Shown here: piece after piece, positions 46,736-56,473 of the stretch
How the letters are laid out: the number at the start of each line of letters is the position of its first letter
How positions within the stretch are numbered: the first letter of the stretch is position 1
Assembly: GCA_001769975.1 (NCBI GenBank)
Contig: MEPW01000025.1
Coordinates: forward strand, 1 to 64,000
DNA: 64,000 bases
Source of the DNA: Bdellovibrionales bacterium RIFOXYA1_FULL_36_14
GTDB lineage: Bacteria > Bdellovibrionota > Bacteriovoracia > Bacteriovoracales > Bacteriovoracaceae
Reading direction: 5' to 3'
Translations under genes and position numbers: made by a program
Notes under the pieces: generated by a model
The model's database searches: none
The model's input: the letters and a program-made list of their open reading frames with translations, nothing else
Told to the model about the DNA's origin: nothing

Positions 46736-48664
46736 TTAAAATATCTTCTCAATCTTAAGTTTTTTTCCATCAAGGAACAAACCATTTTCCCAAGTCTTTT
46801 TATTCATCATGATAATATCATCTGATTTATTGTGAGCATTCGCCGCTTTGGTGTGCAGAGATCTCAGTCCTCCCAACCACCAGCGCTGGTCTTCCACATA
46901 GATCATATCTTCAGCTACTGCCTTCAATTGATCCATAGTTTTTTGGGACACACTAATCATATCCTCTTTTAGCGATTGATTAAATTCGACACTAAGTTGA
47001 CCTACTTTTTTACCCACGGTTTCATTTAACCTATCTGAGCCCTTATAAATTTTCTTAGCATCTTCCAGTGTACAGATGGTAAGTCCTTTAGTTTTTTCAT
47101 CACTTTCTCTAGCGGTAACCAAAGTAACCACAATACCAACCAAGGCCGTAACAATCATCCCAAACAATGCTCTCATGTAAATGTATTTTTTAGAAAGCAA
47201 TCCAGCTCCTAAAACAAAGTTAGCAATAGGATCGATCAAAAGATCAGTCATAGCTGGTGAAAACTCTGTAGCAAAAGTTAAGACCGCTCCAACCACCATA
47301 GATATACAAGCAGCTTTAGAATTAAATCTACGCCAGAAAGCTCCTAAGAAAATCGTGGTAACCAATGCAGGGATAATTAACATAATTCCCTTATAGTGAA
47401 TTGACATGAGGGATCCTTCCATTCCAATAAATGAAAAAGAAAGAATCAAACCAACCACCGTAAAAATTACCGACACCCATCGGGCAGCAATCAAGTAATG
47501 TCTTTCGCTGGCATTTTTTTTAATCAATGGCTTATAGATGTCATAAATTCCTACCGCGGCACAGGCATTAATGAGAGTATCTACCGTGCTCATCAGGGCA
47601 GCTGACAAAGCTGCTACCACAAAGCCAAATACCAAGGCATTTTGGTGGAGGCATTCCCACACCACAATGAGAAATGTATGGTAATAATTTGCAATATGAA
47701 TAGGATTTAATCCTTCCAAAGCCCCACCCATGGCAGCTTGTTTTACGATGAGTGATTTAGCAATCCAGCCCACAGCACCTACAATGATTGCTGAAAAAGG
47801 TAAGGTAAAAAGAACATTAAAGATACAGGCCTTTCTTCCTTCGTTAACTGATTTTAAGGCCAGATAACGCATGATAAAACCTTGATTCATAAAAGTAAAT
47901 GCAATGGAACCGGCCAGCGCCTCACCCCAGAATAATTCGGCAGTGTTAAATTTATAGTCGTTAAAAAGATGCACAAAAGGAAGTCGATGGGTAACAGGTA
48001 ACCATGCCCACCATTCACCTAGTCCACCCAAGGCCACAATTCCAACGATAATGGCAATAGCTCCAGCAATATAGAGCATGATTCCTTGAGCAAGATCAGT
48101 AAAAATAACCGCAGTTTGCCCACCGAAAGTAACATACCCTCCAACAATAAGAGTAGTAAGTGGAATACTCCAGTACATGGAAATTCCAAGCAGACCTTCC
48201 AACGCTACCCCCATAGTAAATAAATTATAGCCAATATAAAACAGCATATAGGCAAGGATAATTACTAAAGCGATATATCTGGCGGTATCATTAAATCTTC
48301 TGGCAAAATATTCAGGAATCGATCTTACTCTAGAAAAGTAAATAATCGGCAACCAACCAAACATAAAAAAGGGAATAATAAACCAGTCGTTCGTGTAAGT
48401 CATTGCTGAACTAAGTCCAGTCTCTACACCTTGCTGGGAATATTTTAAATAAGAATAAGAACCAATCCCGGTCGCGATCATGGAGGCAGCACCTAGCCAC
48501 CAAGCAAATCGCTGGCCTGAATAAAAGAAATCGTTAACGTCTTTGGAAAACTTGGTAAAAAATCCACCAAACCAGGCAATCAAAATAAAATAGGTGAGTA
48601 AAACTATTCCGATAATAATCAAAGAAGTTGGTGCAATATTGAGACCTTGAACTTGAGCTTCCAT
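46736..48664 (-). CDS. SSS-family Na+/solute symporter, copy B
   Basis: The 642-residue protein is nearly identical to copy A, with two extra residues at the N-terminus (MEAQVQGLN) and scattered changes. These include NYKFNTAELFW for NYQFNTAELFW-type positions, changes in helix loops near VGQLSVEFNQSLKEDMIS, and LNPIHIANYYHTF. The Na+-site and gating motifs are unchanged, so both copies should transport. It follows its own small membrane gene by 9 bases. Divergence is concentrated in third-codon positions, indicating an older duplication under selection. Confidence 0.93.
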   Translation of the reverse strand: MEAQVQGLNIAPTSLIIIGIVLLTYFILIAWFGGFFTKFSKDVNDFFYSGQRFAWWLGAASMIATGIGSYSYLKYSQQGVETGLSSAMTYTNDWFIIPFFMFGWLPIIYFSRVRSIPEYFARRFNDTARYIALVIILAYMLFYIGYNLFTMGVALEGLLGISMYWSIPLTTLIVGGYVTFGGQTAVIFTDLAQGIMLYIAGAIAIIVGIVALGGLGEWWAWLPVTHRLPFVHLFNDYKFNTAELFWGEALAGSIAFTFMNQGFIMRYLALKSVNEGRKACIFNVLFTLPFSAIIVGAVGWIAKSLIVKQAAMGGALEGLNPIHIANYYHTFLIVVWECLHQNALVFGFVVAALSAALMSTVDTLINACAAVGIYDIYKPLIKKNASERHYLIAARWVSVIFTVVGLILSFSFIGMEGSLMSIHYKGIMLIIPALVTTIFLGAFWRRFNSKAACISMVVGAVLTFATEFSPAMTDLLIDPIANFVLGAGLLSKKYIYMRALFGMIVTALVGIVVTLVTARESDEKTKGLTICTLEDAKKIYKGSDRLNETVGKKVGQLSVEFNQSLKEDMISVSQKTMDQLKAVAEDMIYVEDQRWWLGGLRSLHTKAANAHNKSDDIIMMNKKTWENGLFLDGKKLKIEKIF

Positions 48665-48673
48665 TTTGTCCCC

Positions 48674-48994
48674 CTATCCTTTCACTGGCGTGTTAAGTGC
48701 TAAATAAATCCACACTGCATGTCCAATCGCAAATATAAAAAATCCAGCGATCAGCCAACCAAACCAAAAAGTTTCACTACCTCTGCCCAGCTTAATCGCT
48801 TTCGTTTTAAAAATTAAAAGTAACCCAATTAAAAAAGTAACCAGACCAAAACCATATTGGTAAAGGTAGCTGGCCCAAGGATCACTGGCATCAAAATTGT
48901 TTAAAATAAATCTGGGAAAAAAATAAGTGAATACTAAAACCACTACAATTAAAACAGGAATAAGAACTTTGTTTTTACATTGACAGGGTTCCAT
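48674..48994 (-). CDS. Small membrane protein accompanying the symporter, copy B
   Basis: The 106-residue protein begins MEPCQCKNKVLIPVLIVVVLVFTYF. The start at ATG 48994 is preceded by AAAGGAGCC, so an in-frame start at 49060 is rejected. Three hydrophobic segments match copy A closely (YQYGFGLVTFLIGLLLIFKTKAIKLGRGSE is shared almost exactly). Confidence 0.85.
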   Translation of the reverse strand: MEPCQCKNKVLIPVLIVVVLVFTYFFPRFILNNFDASDPWASYLYQYGFGLVTFLIGLLLIFKTKAIKLGRGSETFWFGWLIAGFFIFAIGHAVWIYLALNTPVKG

Positions 48995-49135
48995 AAAAAA
49001 GGCTCCTTTCATAATTAATATTGTGGCGATAATCATTGAAATATTGTGCGCCGTCAACAACTATTCTGGGATATTATTTGAACAAAATCCTAACAGAATT
49101 TTCCTGTTTTATGCGTAACTAAAACGTATTTGGAA

Positions 49136-49627
49136 TTATTTTAACAAACAACATTTTTTGAATTTCTTGCCGCTTCCACAAAAACATGGATCATTACGTC
49201 CAATTTTGGGTTCTGAGCGCACCACTTGTTCTCTAACTATTTTTCCATCCATAAAAAACCATTTATCATCAATCTTTTGAAACTGGGCCACTTCGTGATG
49301 AGTATTTTTTACGCCACCAGCTTCATAGTGAGCTTTGAATTCAACTGAACCTTTGGTATCATTTTCCATTCCAGCTTTGGTGGAAATGATTTCCAACCCT
49401 AGCCATTTCGAGTTTTTTGACCATTGATCTGCTTCCTGTGCATTAAATTCATTAATTTCTTCTGGGTTGAAAGTTTTGCCCAAATAATCAATGGTATTTT
49501 TTACGAAAGAGGTATATCTGGCCCGCATGGTAGCTTCTGCGGTGGGTGCTTCTTTTTTCCCAAGAATATAAGGTTCACAACAAGTAGTATACGATTTATC
49601 ACTATTACAAGGACATTTTTCGGCCAT
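49136..49627 (-). CDS. YchJ-family SEC-C motif protein
   Basis: The 163-residue protein has SEC-C zinc motifs at both ends: [17 protein letters not shown] at the N-terminus and [18 protein letters not shown] at the C-terminus. A UPF0225/YchJ middle domain lies between ([44 protein letters not shown]). The function is unknown; SEC-C modules bind SecB, ribosomes or nucleic acids in other proteins. GAGGTGA precedes the ATG. It is 9 bases after a methyltransferase gene and probably shares its transcript. Confidence 0.92.
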   Translation of the reverse strand: MAEKCPCNSDKSYTTCCEPYILGKKEAPTAEATMRARYTSFVKNTIDYLGKTFNPEEINEFNAQEADQWSKNSKWLGLEIISTKAGMENDTKGSVEFKAHYEAGGVKNTHHEVAQFQKIDDKWFFMDGKIVREQVVRSEPKIGRNDPCFCGSGKKFKKCCLLK

Positions 49628-49636
49628 AAACTCACC

Positions 49637-50320
49637 TCAAAATCTAAAAATGAACTCACTAAATGGACTATTGGTTTCATCAAAATGTACCTTACTTTCC
49701 AGCAGTCGGCCAGATACAAACGTAAAATGTTTTTTTAAAAGTTTATGATAACGAGTCTTACTTCTTCGGAGCGCATATTCATCAAAAAATTCTAGATCTT
49801 TAATTTGTTTGTCCAGCTCGCGGTTAGTAGGGGCAGAAAAATATAAATATTTAACTTTTTTTGCCATTATGGGAAGTACCGCATTTATTTCATCGTCTGA
49901 GAGGTATTGAAAAACTGAAGTACAAATTCCTAGATCAAAAACTTTTTGTTGTTTGGCCCTTTTTTTTGCCCATGTTAATAAATCGATGGATTCAATTTTT
50001 AAATTGATATTTTCGGTGACTTTTAATTTGATTTTAGAATTCACAATATCAAACATATATTGCGAAGGTTCGATGCCGTAGGCCCGATATGGTAGAAATG
50101 TCGCTAGCATCTCTCTAAACAAAAGGCCCATCCCAAATCCAAAATCACAGATACTTTCCACTTCAAAAAAATCCAATTCAAATAAATATTTTAAATAGTT
50201 GGCATGTTCTCTGACATTACCAATACCATCAATACTGGCCGGATCTGAATAGTTTTTTTCCCAGTATTCCGAATGAAAACCCTGTGCTCCATTAAATTTT
50301 TTTTGCTTAGTTTGTTTCAT
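49637..50320 (-). CDS. Class I SAM-dependent methyltransferase
   Basis: The 227-residue protein has motif I variant SICDFGFGMGLLFREML and an acidic YGIEPSQYMFDIV. LGICTSVFQYLSDDEINAVLPIMAK is motif IV, and KYLYFSAPTNREL follows. Glycines in motif I are spaced as usual (FGFGMG). The substrate is unknown. No Shine-Dalgarno sequence is visible before the ATG. It is followed closely by the ychJ-like gene. Confidence 0.8.
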   Translation of the reverse strand: MKQTKQKKFNGAQGFHSEYWEKNYSDPASIDGIGNVREHANYLKYLFELDFFEVESICDFGFGMGLLFREMLATFLPYRAYGIEPSQYMFDIVNSKIKLKVTENINLKIESIDLLTWAKKRAKQQKVFDLGICTSVFQYLSDDEINAVLPIMAKKVKYLYFSAPTNRELDKQIKDLEFFDEYALRRSKTRYHKLLKKHFTFVSGRLLESKVHFDETNSPFSEFIFRF

Positions 50321-50499
50321 TTTTTAATTCTGAAGATTAATATCTAAGCCAAATCTAATACAAAACCATCTACGTGACAAATAAGGATAGGCTAGAAGGT
50401 TTTAAATAACCTAGTTCCGTCGCCCTAACATTTGTTTAATAAATTAAACTTTATTTTTTAAATAATAATCCGATCAAGTTTAACAGGAATTATTATTTT

Positions 50500-51249
50500 A
50501 TGAGCATAAGCGAACGTCTCCATACCCGTAAAATCTTTAAAGGTATTTTTGAATACTTCGAAGGTGACCGCATGTATGCCCAAGAGACTTTTGAGGTATA
50601 TAAGGATACCAGTCTTTACGACATGTTTTTTATTTCCGAAATGCTCGGAAGAACCAAGACCGGTGAAATGCTTAAAACCCAGGTTTATTACGAAATTAAT
50701 AAAAACTGGACTCCTACAAAAGTTGTGGTGGAAAAATTTTTAGGTCCGAAATCGGCCAAAGAAAGTTATGTATTTAATAATCAAAACAGCTCCATAACTT
50801 ATGAATTTAAATCCAAACATTTGGTTAATACCCATACGATGAATACCGGCCCCAAATTTCATATCACCACCCCTACTGCTGCCACCAGTATGCTCTTTAT
50901 TCAAACCAAAAAATTTGATACGACCTCTAGCAACGAATGTGCCGTCATTGCTTGTGAAAACCAATGGAGATTTCGTGCAGAACCGGTGGTAAAAAGTGTT
51001 TTTTTAGAACGAATTTCTCTTACGGCTGAAGCTTTAAGTCTTAATAAAAGTATAGTTCAGGCCACCCATTATAAAATCCATAACGCCCGAAACACTGATT
51101 TTAATAAAAAAAAGAAAAGGGCCGATGATATTGAACCCCTACCGCCGGTGGATGTCTACTTAAGTCCGCATGCCTCAATTCCCTACTTGATTCAATCTCC
51201 GGAAATGAAAATTCAAATCAAAACTCTTAACAATCTCGAGCAAGAGTAA
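50500..51249 (+). CDS. Conserved-looking cytosolic protein, function unknown
   Basis: The 249-residue protein has no signal peptide or membrane helix. It alternates strands and short helices (RKIFKGIFEYFEGDRMYAQETFEVYKD, then KVVVEKFLGPKSAKESYVF), suggesting a beta-rich lipid-binding-like or sheet fold. AGGAATT precedes the ATG at a wide spacing. I do not recognise a family. It lies alone between divergent and convergent neighbours. Confidence 0.65.
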   Translation: MSISERLHTRKIFKGIFEYFEGDRMYAQETFEVYKDTSLYDMFFISEMLGRTKTGEMLKTQVYYEINKNWTPTKVVVEKFLGPKSAKESYVFNNQNSSITYEFKSKHLVNTHTMNTGPKFHITTPTAATSMLFIQTKKFDTTSSNECAVIACENQWRFRAEPVVKSVFLERISLTAEALSLNKSIVQATHYKIHNARNTDFNKKKKRADDIEPLPPVDVYLSPHASIPYLIQSPEMKIQIKTLNNLEQE

Positions 51250-51265
51250 TTTAATTCTTAATCTT

Positions 51266-54157
51266 TTAATTTTCCGGCTTAATAAAGGCTTTCACATGAG
51301 CGCAAGCATCAGAAAGATTCGTACGATTAATAACATATGGTTTCATAAGATTGGTGAATTTATCAAAAGTAGACTTCTTCCAAGTTTTGATTCGGGCATC
51401 TACAATAATCACTCCACCAAAATCCTGATCGGTACGCAGCAGCCTACCCAATTTTTGGTGCAAAGATCGAGAGCGATGAGAGAGATAATAGTCCGTAAAC
51501 TCGTTACCTATAGATTTTTCAAAAAAATCCCTTCTTTTATCAATCACTAACTCTTGTCTTAAATCAGGAATTTTATCAACAAAAATAAATTGCAATGTAT
51601 CTCCTGGAATATCTATGCCTTCCCCAAAAGATTCCATACCCAGCAAAATACCCATCTGGCTTTTTTTAAATTCTTCCACCACAAAATTTCCCATATCCTG
51701 GATAAAAAGCGGTATTTCACCTTCAAATTCGCTGAGCATTATTTCTCTGGCCACTTCAAATCTCGTACGGGCCGAAAACAGCAATAAACTTCTTCCATTA
51801 ATATCTCTTATAAGTTTTATAATAGGTGCCAGCACCACTTTAACAAAATCTTTTTGGTAGAAATTTGGGACATCATCGCATACAAAAATTTTGGTTTTAT
51901 GTTCATAATCATAAACGGCGGGAAGATAAAAACCAGTTTTAAACCGTTTTTCTGGTTTTAAATAAAGATAACCGGTGGCCCATTCAATTCCCTTACTACC
52001 GCTATCCCCATTGGCATTACCAAGAGTCGCCGAAGTCATGACCACGCTAGTAGAAGTTTCCAATAGTTGATCATGCACAATTTTTCCGATATTAATCGGT
52101 ACTGCCAAAAACTCATAACCATATTCTTCATGAAAACGTATGGATTTTGAATATTCTTCATTGTCACTTAGGAGTTGGGCAAAACTTACTACATGGTCTT
52201 CTATCGGTCCTACAAATTTTTCAAAACGGGTAAAGGCCAAAATTTCTTTTTCGTCTTCTAGCTGATCAATCGTCCATTTACTGATGTAAGGCGTGAGGAT
52301 TTTATAAATCTCTTTAAAGCTTAAAAACAGCGCTTCCACATGATTTCTAATTCCAATAGATACACCTTCTTGATCTTTTGGTGTAATCATCGGAGTTTCA
52401 TTCCAGTATAAATCTGTATAACGAGACTTGGTCTTAAATAATTTTTCAATTAATTCTTCCAGGTCACTTAAATGATCATTCAGTACCGTCGCCTGCTCTT
52501 GAATTTTAACCTTTATATCATTAATGATTGCGGTTGATTCCCCAACTCGTTCTTCTTTTCTGGCCAGCAAATAAAAAAGCGCCCCCACCCCTTGCAAGTT
52601 TTCAAATGAAGATTTGATTTGAGAAAGAGAGTCTTTGGTGATTTCGAGAGTATAAGCCTTGGTGGCTTCATTTTCAATTTTATGGGCCTCATCAACAATA
52701 ATGTTACCCGGGCGGTTAAACCCTTTAGGCCAGGTGAACATCAGCGCATGGTTACCAATGATAATTGATGCTTCTTTAGCCGCTTTAAGCCCTTTTATAT
52801 AGGAGCAATCGGAGGCAAACGGGCATTTCCAACCTCCGCAAGAACGAAAATCCACCAGGATTTCCCGCTCTAGCTTGGCAGCTTTTTTCAAGGATCTTTT
52901 TATAACATAAGGAAAATTATCTTTAGTAAAGATGTCATCACTGGAAGCTACCGAATTATGATAAAAAATAAGATCAAAATACATTTTAAGATAATTTTCT
53001 TCAAAATCATTATTCATACTAAAAAGATCTTGTTCGTTTAAGGTCTGCCTGAAAATCAGCTCACAATAGTGATTACCAGATCCCACTAATTGTTTGATTC
53101 TGACATCATTTTTAAAAGGGCCCAAAATTTTTTTAATAAGAGGTACATCTTTTTTCATGATCTGATGTTGCAGCGTTTTGGTTCCGGTAGAAATTAAAAT
53201 CTGACTTTCATCATTTTGAATCGCATAGAGTAAACTTGGTAGTAAATAACCAAAGGTTTTGCCCGTACCCGTAGGGGCCTGAACCAAACAATGAATTTTG
53301 TTTTTAAAGGATTGACCAACTTTATGAGCTAACTCCATCTGGGTTTGTCTAAATTGATAAGCAGGGATGATTTTTTGAATTTCCTCTTGGTTTTGTAATA
53401 TCTCTTTAATGTTTTCGCCGCTAAATTCTTTTTTAAAGGCAGTCATTGCCACAGCACTCGCTTCATCGGGTTTAACCAGTCGATTGATTTCCGCAAGTTT
53501 TTCATTTAGATCAAAATCAATTTGCAGAGCAATTTCATCCAGTTGTTCGAAGGCCAAGCTAAAAAAGTGATAATACCAATAATCGGTTAATTGATATTCC
53601 AAAAATAAATCAGTTATTCTTTGATGAAGTCCCTTGTCTTTTTTTACCTGTGCGGTAGCGATCAATAAAACTTTCAAAAGATCCACGGAATCTTCATAAC
53701 CTCTATGAACTTCCGACTTTCTAATCCCCCATTCAGTAATAAAGCTTTCAAGATTGAATATGCTTCTACCTGGCATAAGCAAGGCCAGATAAAAGATACT
53801 ATCCTCGTAGGATTCTCTTTTATAATTTCCGGCAATTTTGTCAAAATATTCTTTTAAAAAACTTTTTTCAAAGTCTGAGTTATGGGCCAATAAAGCACAT
53901 CCCATCAAATCAAGTACATCCTTAGAAACATTCTCCCAAGAAGGAGCATCACTTACCATCTTGGTAGTAATACCGGTTAGCTTTTGAATAAAATGACTGA
54001 GTTTATACTCATAATGGACTAGCGAGGAATACTCTCGCACCAGTTTCGTACCTTCAAATTCTAAAAAGCCTACATCAATAATTGAATCTTTAGAGGGATC
54101 AATCCCCGAAGTTTCGATATCTATTAAGGCCCAGCGGCCCAGTTTAGAATCACTCAT
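51266..54157 (-). CDS. dinG: DinG-type ATP-dependent helicase with N-terminal DEDD exonuclease
   Basis: The 963-residue protein begins with a DnaQ/PolC-like 3'-5' exonuclease (IDIETSGID with D13 and E15, AHNSDFEKSFL, HRGYEDSVDLLKV). It continues with an XPD/DinG-type SF2 helicase: APTGTGKT (residues 294-301, Walker A), IVDEAHKIENEA (DEAH), VMTSATLG, RSLLLFSARTRF, GMESFGEGIDIPGD and QKLGRLLRTDQDFGG. Cysteines in SGNHYC, SCGGWKC and DCSYIKG are spaced as for a [4Fe-4S] cluster. The exonuclease-helicase order is that of many Gram-positive DinG proteins. The role is DNA repair or R-loop/secondary-structure removal. It overlaps yebC by 4 bases. Confidence 0.93.
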   Translation of the reverse strand: MSDSKLGRWALIDIETSGIDPSKDSIIDVGFLEFEGTKLVREYSSLVHYEYKLSHFIQKLTGITTKMVSDAPSWENVSKDVLDLMGCALLAHNSDFEKSFLKEYFDKIAGNYKRESYEDSIFYLALLMPGRSIFNLESFITEWGIRKSEVHRGYEDSVDLLKVLLIATAQVKKDKGLHQRITDLFLEYQLTDYWYYHFFSLAFEQLDEIALQIDFDLNEKLAEINRLVKPDEASAVAMTAFKKEFSGENIKEILQNQEEIQKIIPAYQFRQTQMELAHKVGQSFKNKIHCLVQAPTGTGKTFGYLLPSLLYAIQNDESQILISTGTKTLQHQIMKKDVPLIKKILGPFKNDVRIKQLVGSGNHYCELIFRQTLNEQDLFSMNNDFEENYLKMYFDLIFYHNSVASSDDIFTKDNFPYVIKRSLKKAAKLEREILVDFRSCGGWKCPFASDCSYIKGLKAAKEASIIIGNHALMFTWPKGFNRPGNIIVDEAHKIENEATKAYTLEITKDSLSQIKSSFENLQGVGALFYLLARKEERVGESTAIINDIKVKIQEQATVLNDHLSDLEELIEKLFKTKSRYTDLYWNETPMITPKDQEGVSIGIRNHVEALFLSFKEIYKILTPYISKWTIDQLEDEKEILAFTRFEKFVGPIEDHVVSFAQLLSDNEEYSKSIRFHEEYGYEFLAVPINIGKIVHDQLLETSTSVVMTSATLGNANGDSGSKGIEWATGYLYLKPEKRFKTGFYLPAVYDYEHKTKIFVCDDVPNFYQKDFVKVVLAPIIKLIRDINGRSLLLFSARTRFEVAREIMLSEFEGEIPLFIQDMGNFVVEEFKKSQMGILLGMESFGEGIDIPGDTLQFIFVDKIPDLRQELVIDKRRDFFEKSIGNEFTDYYLSHRSRSLHQKLGRLLRTDQDFGGVIIVDARIKTWKKSTFDKFTNLMKPYVINRTNLSDACAHVKAFIKPEN

Positions 54158-54900
54158 CCCATTTTATTTAAAAGTTCTTCATCAAATTCGACGTTGTGAT
54201 AAACTTTTTGAACATCATCATCATCTTCCAAAACCTCTAGCAGTTTCATAAACTTCATAAAGGCTTCTTCATCTAATTTTTTAGTTTCGGTGCAAATGCG
54301 CTGAAGGCCAGATTCCTGAGGAGTAATATTGAGATCCTGCAATTTTTTTTGCACACTACCAAAATCATCCATAGCAGTAGTTACGGTCAGAATGCCATCT
54401 TCATTTTGCACATCTTCTGCACCAGCATCAATCATTTCCAAGGTAAATTGATCTTCATCCATCTCAAGATTCTCTATGGTGAAAATACCTTTACGAAGAA
54501 ACAAAAACTGCAGACAACCATCCTTGCCCATATTGCCGCCATATTTATTAAAGTAACTGCGAATGTTACCGATGGTTCGCACTTTGTTATCCGTGGCACA
54601 ATCTATAAAAAAAGCAACCCCATTGGGGCCAAAGGCTTCGTAAGCAATTTCTTGAAAATCGTCCCCACCTACCCCTGCAGCTTTTTTAATCGCGCGTTCA
54701 ACGGTGTCTTTGGGCATATTTTGGGCGCGGGCGTTTTGCACAGCTGCACGCAACCGCGGATTAGCATCAGGATCAGGACCACCACCAGTTTTAACCGCTA
54801 CACTTAATTCTTTAATTAATTTACTAAAGATCTTTCCTCTTCTCGCATCAGCTGCACCTTTTTTGTGCATAATATTTTTCCACTTACTATGCCCTGACAT
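54154..54900 (-). CDS. yebC: YebC/PmpR-family protein
   Basis: The 248-residue protein starts MSGHSKWKNIMHKKGAADARRGKIFSKLIKEL and continues with ENARAQNMPKDTVERAIKKAAG-like and EIAYEAFGPNGVAFFIDCATDN segments that define the family. YebC proteins bind DNA and regulate, or act on ribosomes to relieve stalling at proline-rich sequences. AAGGAG precedes the ATG. The ATGA overlap joins it to dinG, a pairing that suggests DNA- or translation-stress expression. Confidence 0.97.
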   Translation of the reverse strand: MSGHSKWKNIMHKKGAADARRGKIFSKLIKELSVAVKTGGGPDPDANPRLRAAVQNARAQNMPKDTVERAIKKAAGVGGDDFQEIAYEAFGPNGVAFFIDCATDNKVRTIGNIRSYFNKYGGNMGKDGCLQFLFLRKGIFTIENLEMDEDQFTLEMIDAGAEDVQNEDGILTVTTAMDDFGSVQKKLQDLNITPQESGLQRICTETKKLDEEAFMKFMKLLEVLEDDDDVQKVYHNVEFDEELLNKMG

Positions 54901-54957
54901 TTTACAACTCCTTAAAAATATTTAGTTTGATTTTATATCCCAAAAAATCCGGGTTGA

Positions 54958-56301
54958 CTATTTAAACGACTGGTAACGCTGTACACAAGGCTTGATTTTT
55001 CGAGATTTTTTTACCGCCAATATCGCAAACCCCATGATTAAAAGCAAGAACCCAAAATAATTCATCAAATAATAAGCGCCATAGCTTATCATTCTAACCC
55101 ACCAACGGGCATTTTCATTTTGATAAATCATTTTAGCATAATGGGGTGAGTACATATAATATAGTCCCACTATTTTTTTACCCAGGATATTAGTCAGCAA
55201 CAACTCATCTCTAATATGTCTAAAATAATCAATAACAAAATGTTCTTCGCCAAATCCCGCCGTCATAATAAAGCAAGCCTGTTTTTCCAGCAAGGCTTCA
55301 ATTTTTTCGGGTGATTTGGCCATAGAATTAGAAAGCAGACTTACAAATTGATATTTATTCATCATGGCCAGGGAGAAATTATATTTATCATCAGGTTCAC
55401 TTTCTGTGCGGTTCTCTAGTCCTTTGATATCCAAATATCCATCTTTTACCGCATCCACTTCCACCTTGACTGTGCTGCCAACAACACCCATAGCGTCTTG
55501 AAAAGTATCGTCGGCATGATCCCCCCCATCTGGTAAATCGATAGCCAAGGTTTTATAGGCCAAGTCCGTGCTCATCTGGGTAATCGTTTTACCTCCTTCA
55601 AAAATGGCCTTAAGTCTTCCGTCACCTTTTTTAAGTTCTACTAGAGTTATGCGATTAACCGGAACTTTAGCGCTAAAGAGAAAATCGTAATAAGCAGCCT
55701 TGGTGCCGTAGGTACTAGGAAGTGCCGGAGCATCAGCTGCTATAATTTCTGAACTTAAAAAAAAGAATACACTAACAGTGAATTCAAGTTTCGCCACTGG
55801 ATCGACTATATTAGCTTTTTCCAATAAATCATCGATACTAACATTAAAGGTAAAAGGTTCGGAGGCATTATTAGTGACTAGGGTTTTTAGATGATGATCA
55901 CCTAACACTTTCCAAGTAGTTTCATTGTCTCGCTTTACGGAGGCATATAAGTAATACTCCACGGAATCCGATTTATAAGCTTCCAAACTGACTTTCACAT
56001 AACTATTAGCCGGATTGCCCAAATCGGGAATCAATAAATTTTTAGGAGCAGAAAATCTGACATTATTGACTTCCCCTGCCCCCGTATGGGCCGCAATATA
56101 AACTTTTTGCGGATAAGTGGTGCTATTGGGTTTTTGGGAGGAAGTTCTTTCCGTGATCATCAAATTATCATTACCAACCGCCAACGTGCCAACCAGGATT
56201 GTTGGATCAATCTCATCCGTGCCATTGGGAGTGACTACTTCGCCAAACAAGGTTTGGATAAAAAATATCTGACTTATAAAGAAAATAATATACTTATACA
56301 T
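54958..56301 (-). CDS. Secreted membrane-anchored protein with CFI-box C-terminus
   Basis: The 447-residue protein has a signal peptide (MYKYIIFFISQIFFIQTLFGE). A beta-rich extracytoplasmic region is followed from C343 by CFIMTAGFGEEH, then HIRDELLLTN, GKKIVGLYYMYSPHYAKMI and a C-terminal TM helix (YGAYYLMNYFGFLLLIMGFAIL) plus basic residues. This matches the CFI-box-CTERM module (consensus CFIATAxYG...RxFRDxxL...GxxxVxxYYxxSP), thought to be a C-terminal sorting or processing signal. It is a single gene. The function of the N-terminal part is unknown. Confidence 0.85.
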   Translation of the reverse strand: MYKYIIFFISQIFFIQTLFGEVVTPNGTDEIDPTILVGTLAVGNDNLMITERTSSQKPNSTTYPQKVYIAAHTGAGEVNNVRFSAPKNLLIPDLGNPANSYVKVSLEAYKSDSVEYYLYASVKRDNETTWKVLGDHHLKTLVTNNASEPFTFNVSIDDLLEKANIVDPVAKLEFTVSVFFFLSSEIIAADAPALPSTYGTKAAYYDFLFSAKVPVNRITLVELKKGDGRLKAIFEGGKTITQMSTDLAYKTLAIDLPDGGDHADDTFQDAMGVVGSTVKVEVDAVKDGYLDIKGLENRTESEPDDKYNFSLAMMNKYQFVSLLSNSMAKSPEKIEALLEKQACFIMTAGFGEEHFVIDYFRHIRDELLLTNILGKKIVGLYYMYSPHYAKMIYQNENARWWVRMISYGAYYLMNYFGFLLLIMGFAILAVKKSRKIKPCVQRYQSFK

Positions 56302-56473
56302 TCCACTTCCTTTTCTTTTGATTATCTCAATACTGAAGATGATTCGTCAATTATCAAAAGGCGTTAAGGCAAAGCTGACAATCTGTACCCTTTGATATGT
56401 TGCTTTAATTCCAAAAACTAATAGAATAATGTTTGCGCTTATATTTATCTAATCATTTCTAAAAGGAGCCAAT

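Larger units (their letters stand above)
46671..48994 (-). repeat. Tandem duplication unit B
   Basis: Second copy of the terminator, symporter and small membrane gene (see unit A). The two units sit head to tail with about 80 bases between them. Confidence 0.9.

Noticed and set aside
49424-49738. Plus-strand ORF across ychJ and the methyltransferase
   Set aside because: Antisense to two well-supported genes; no family match.
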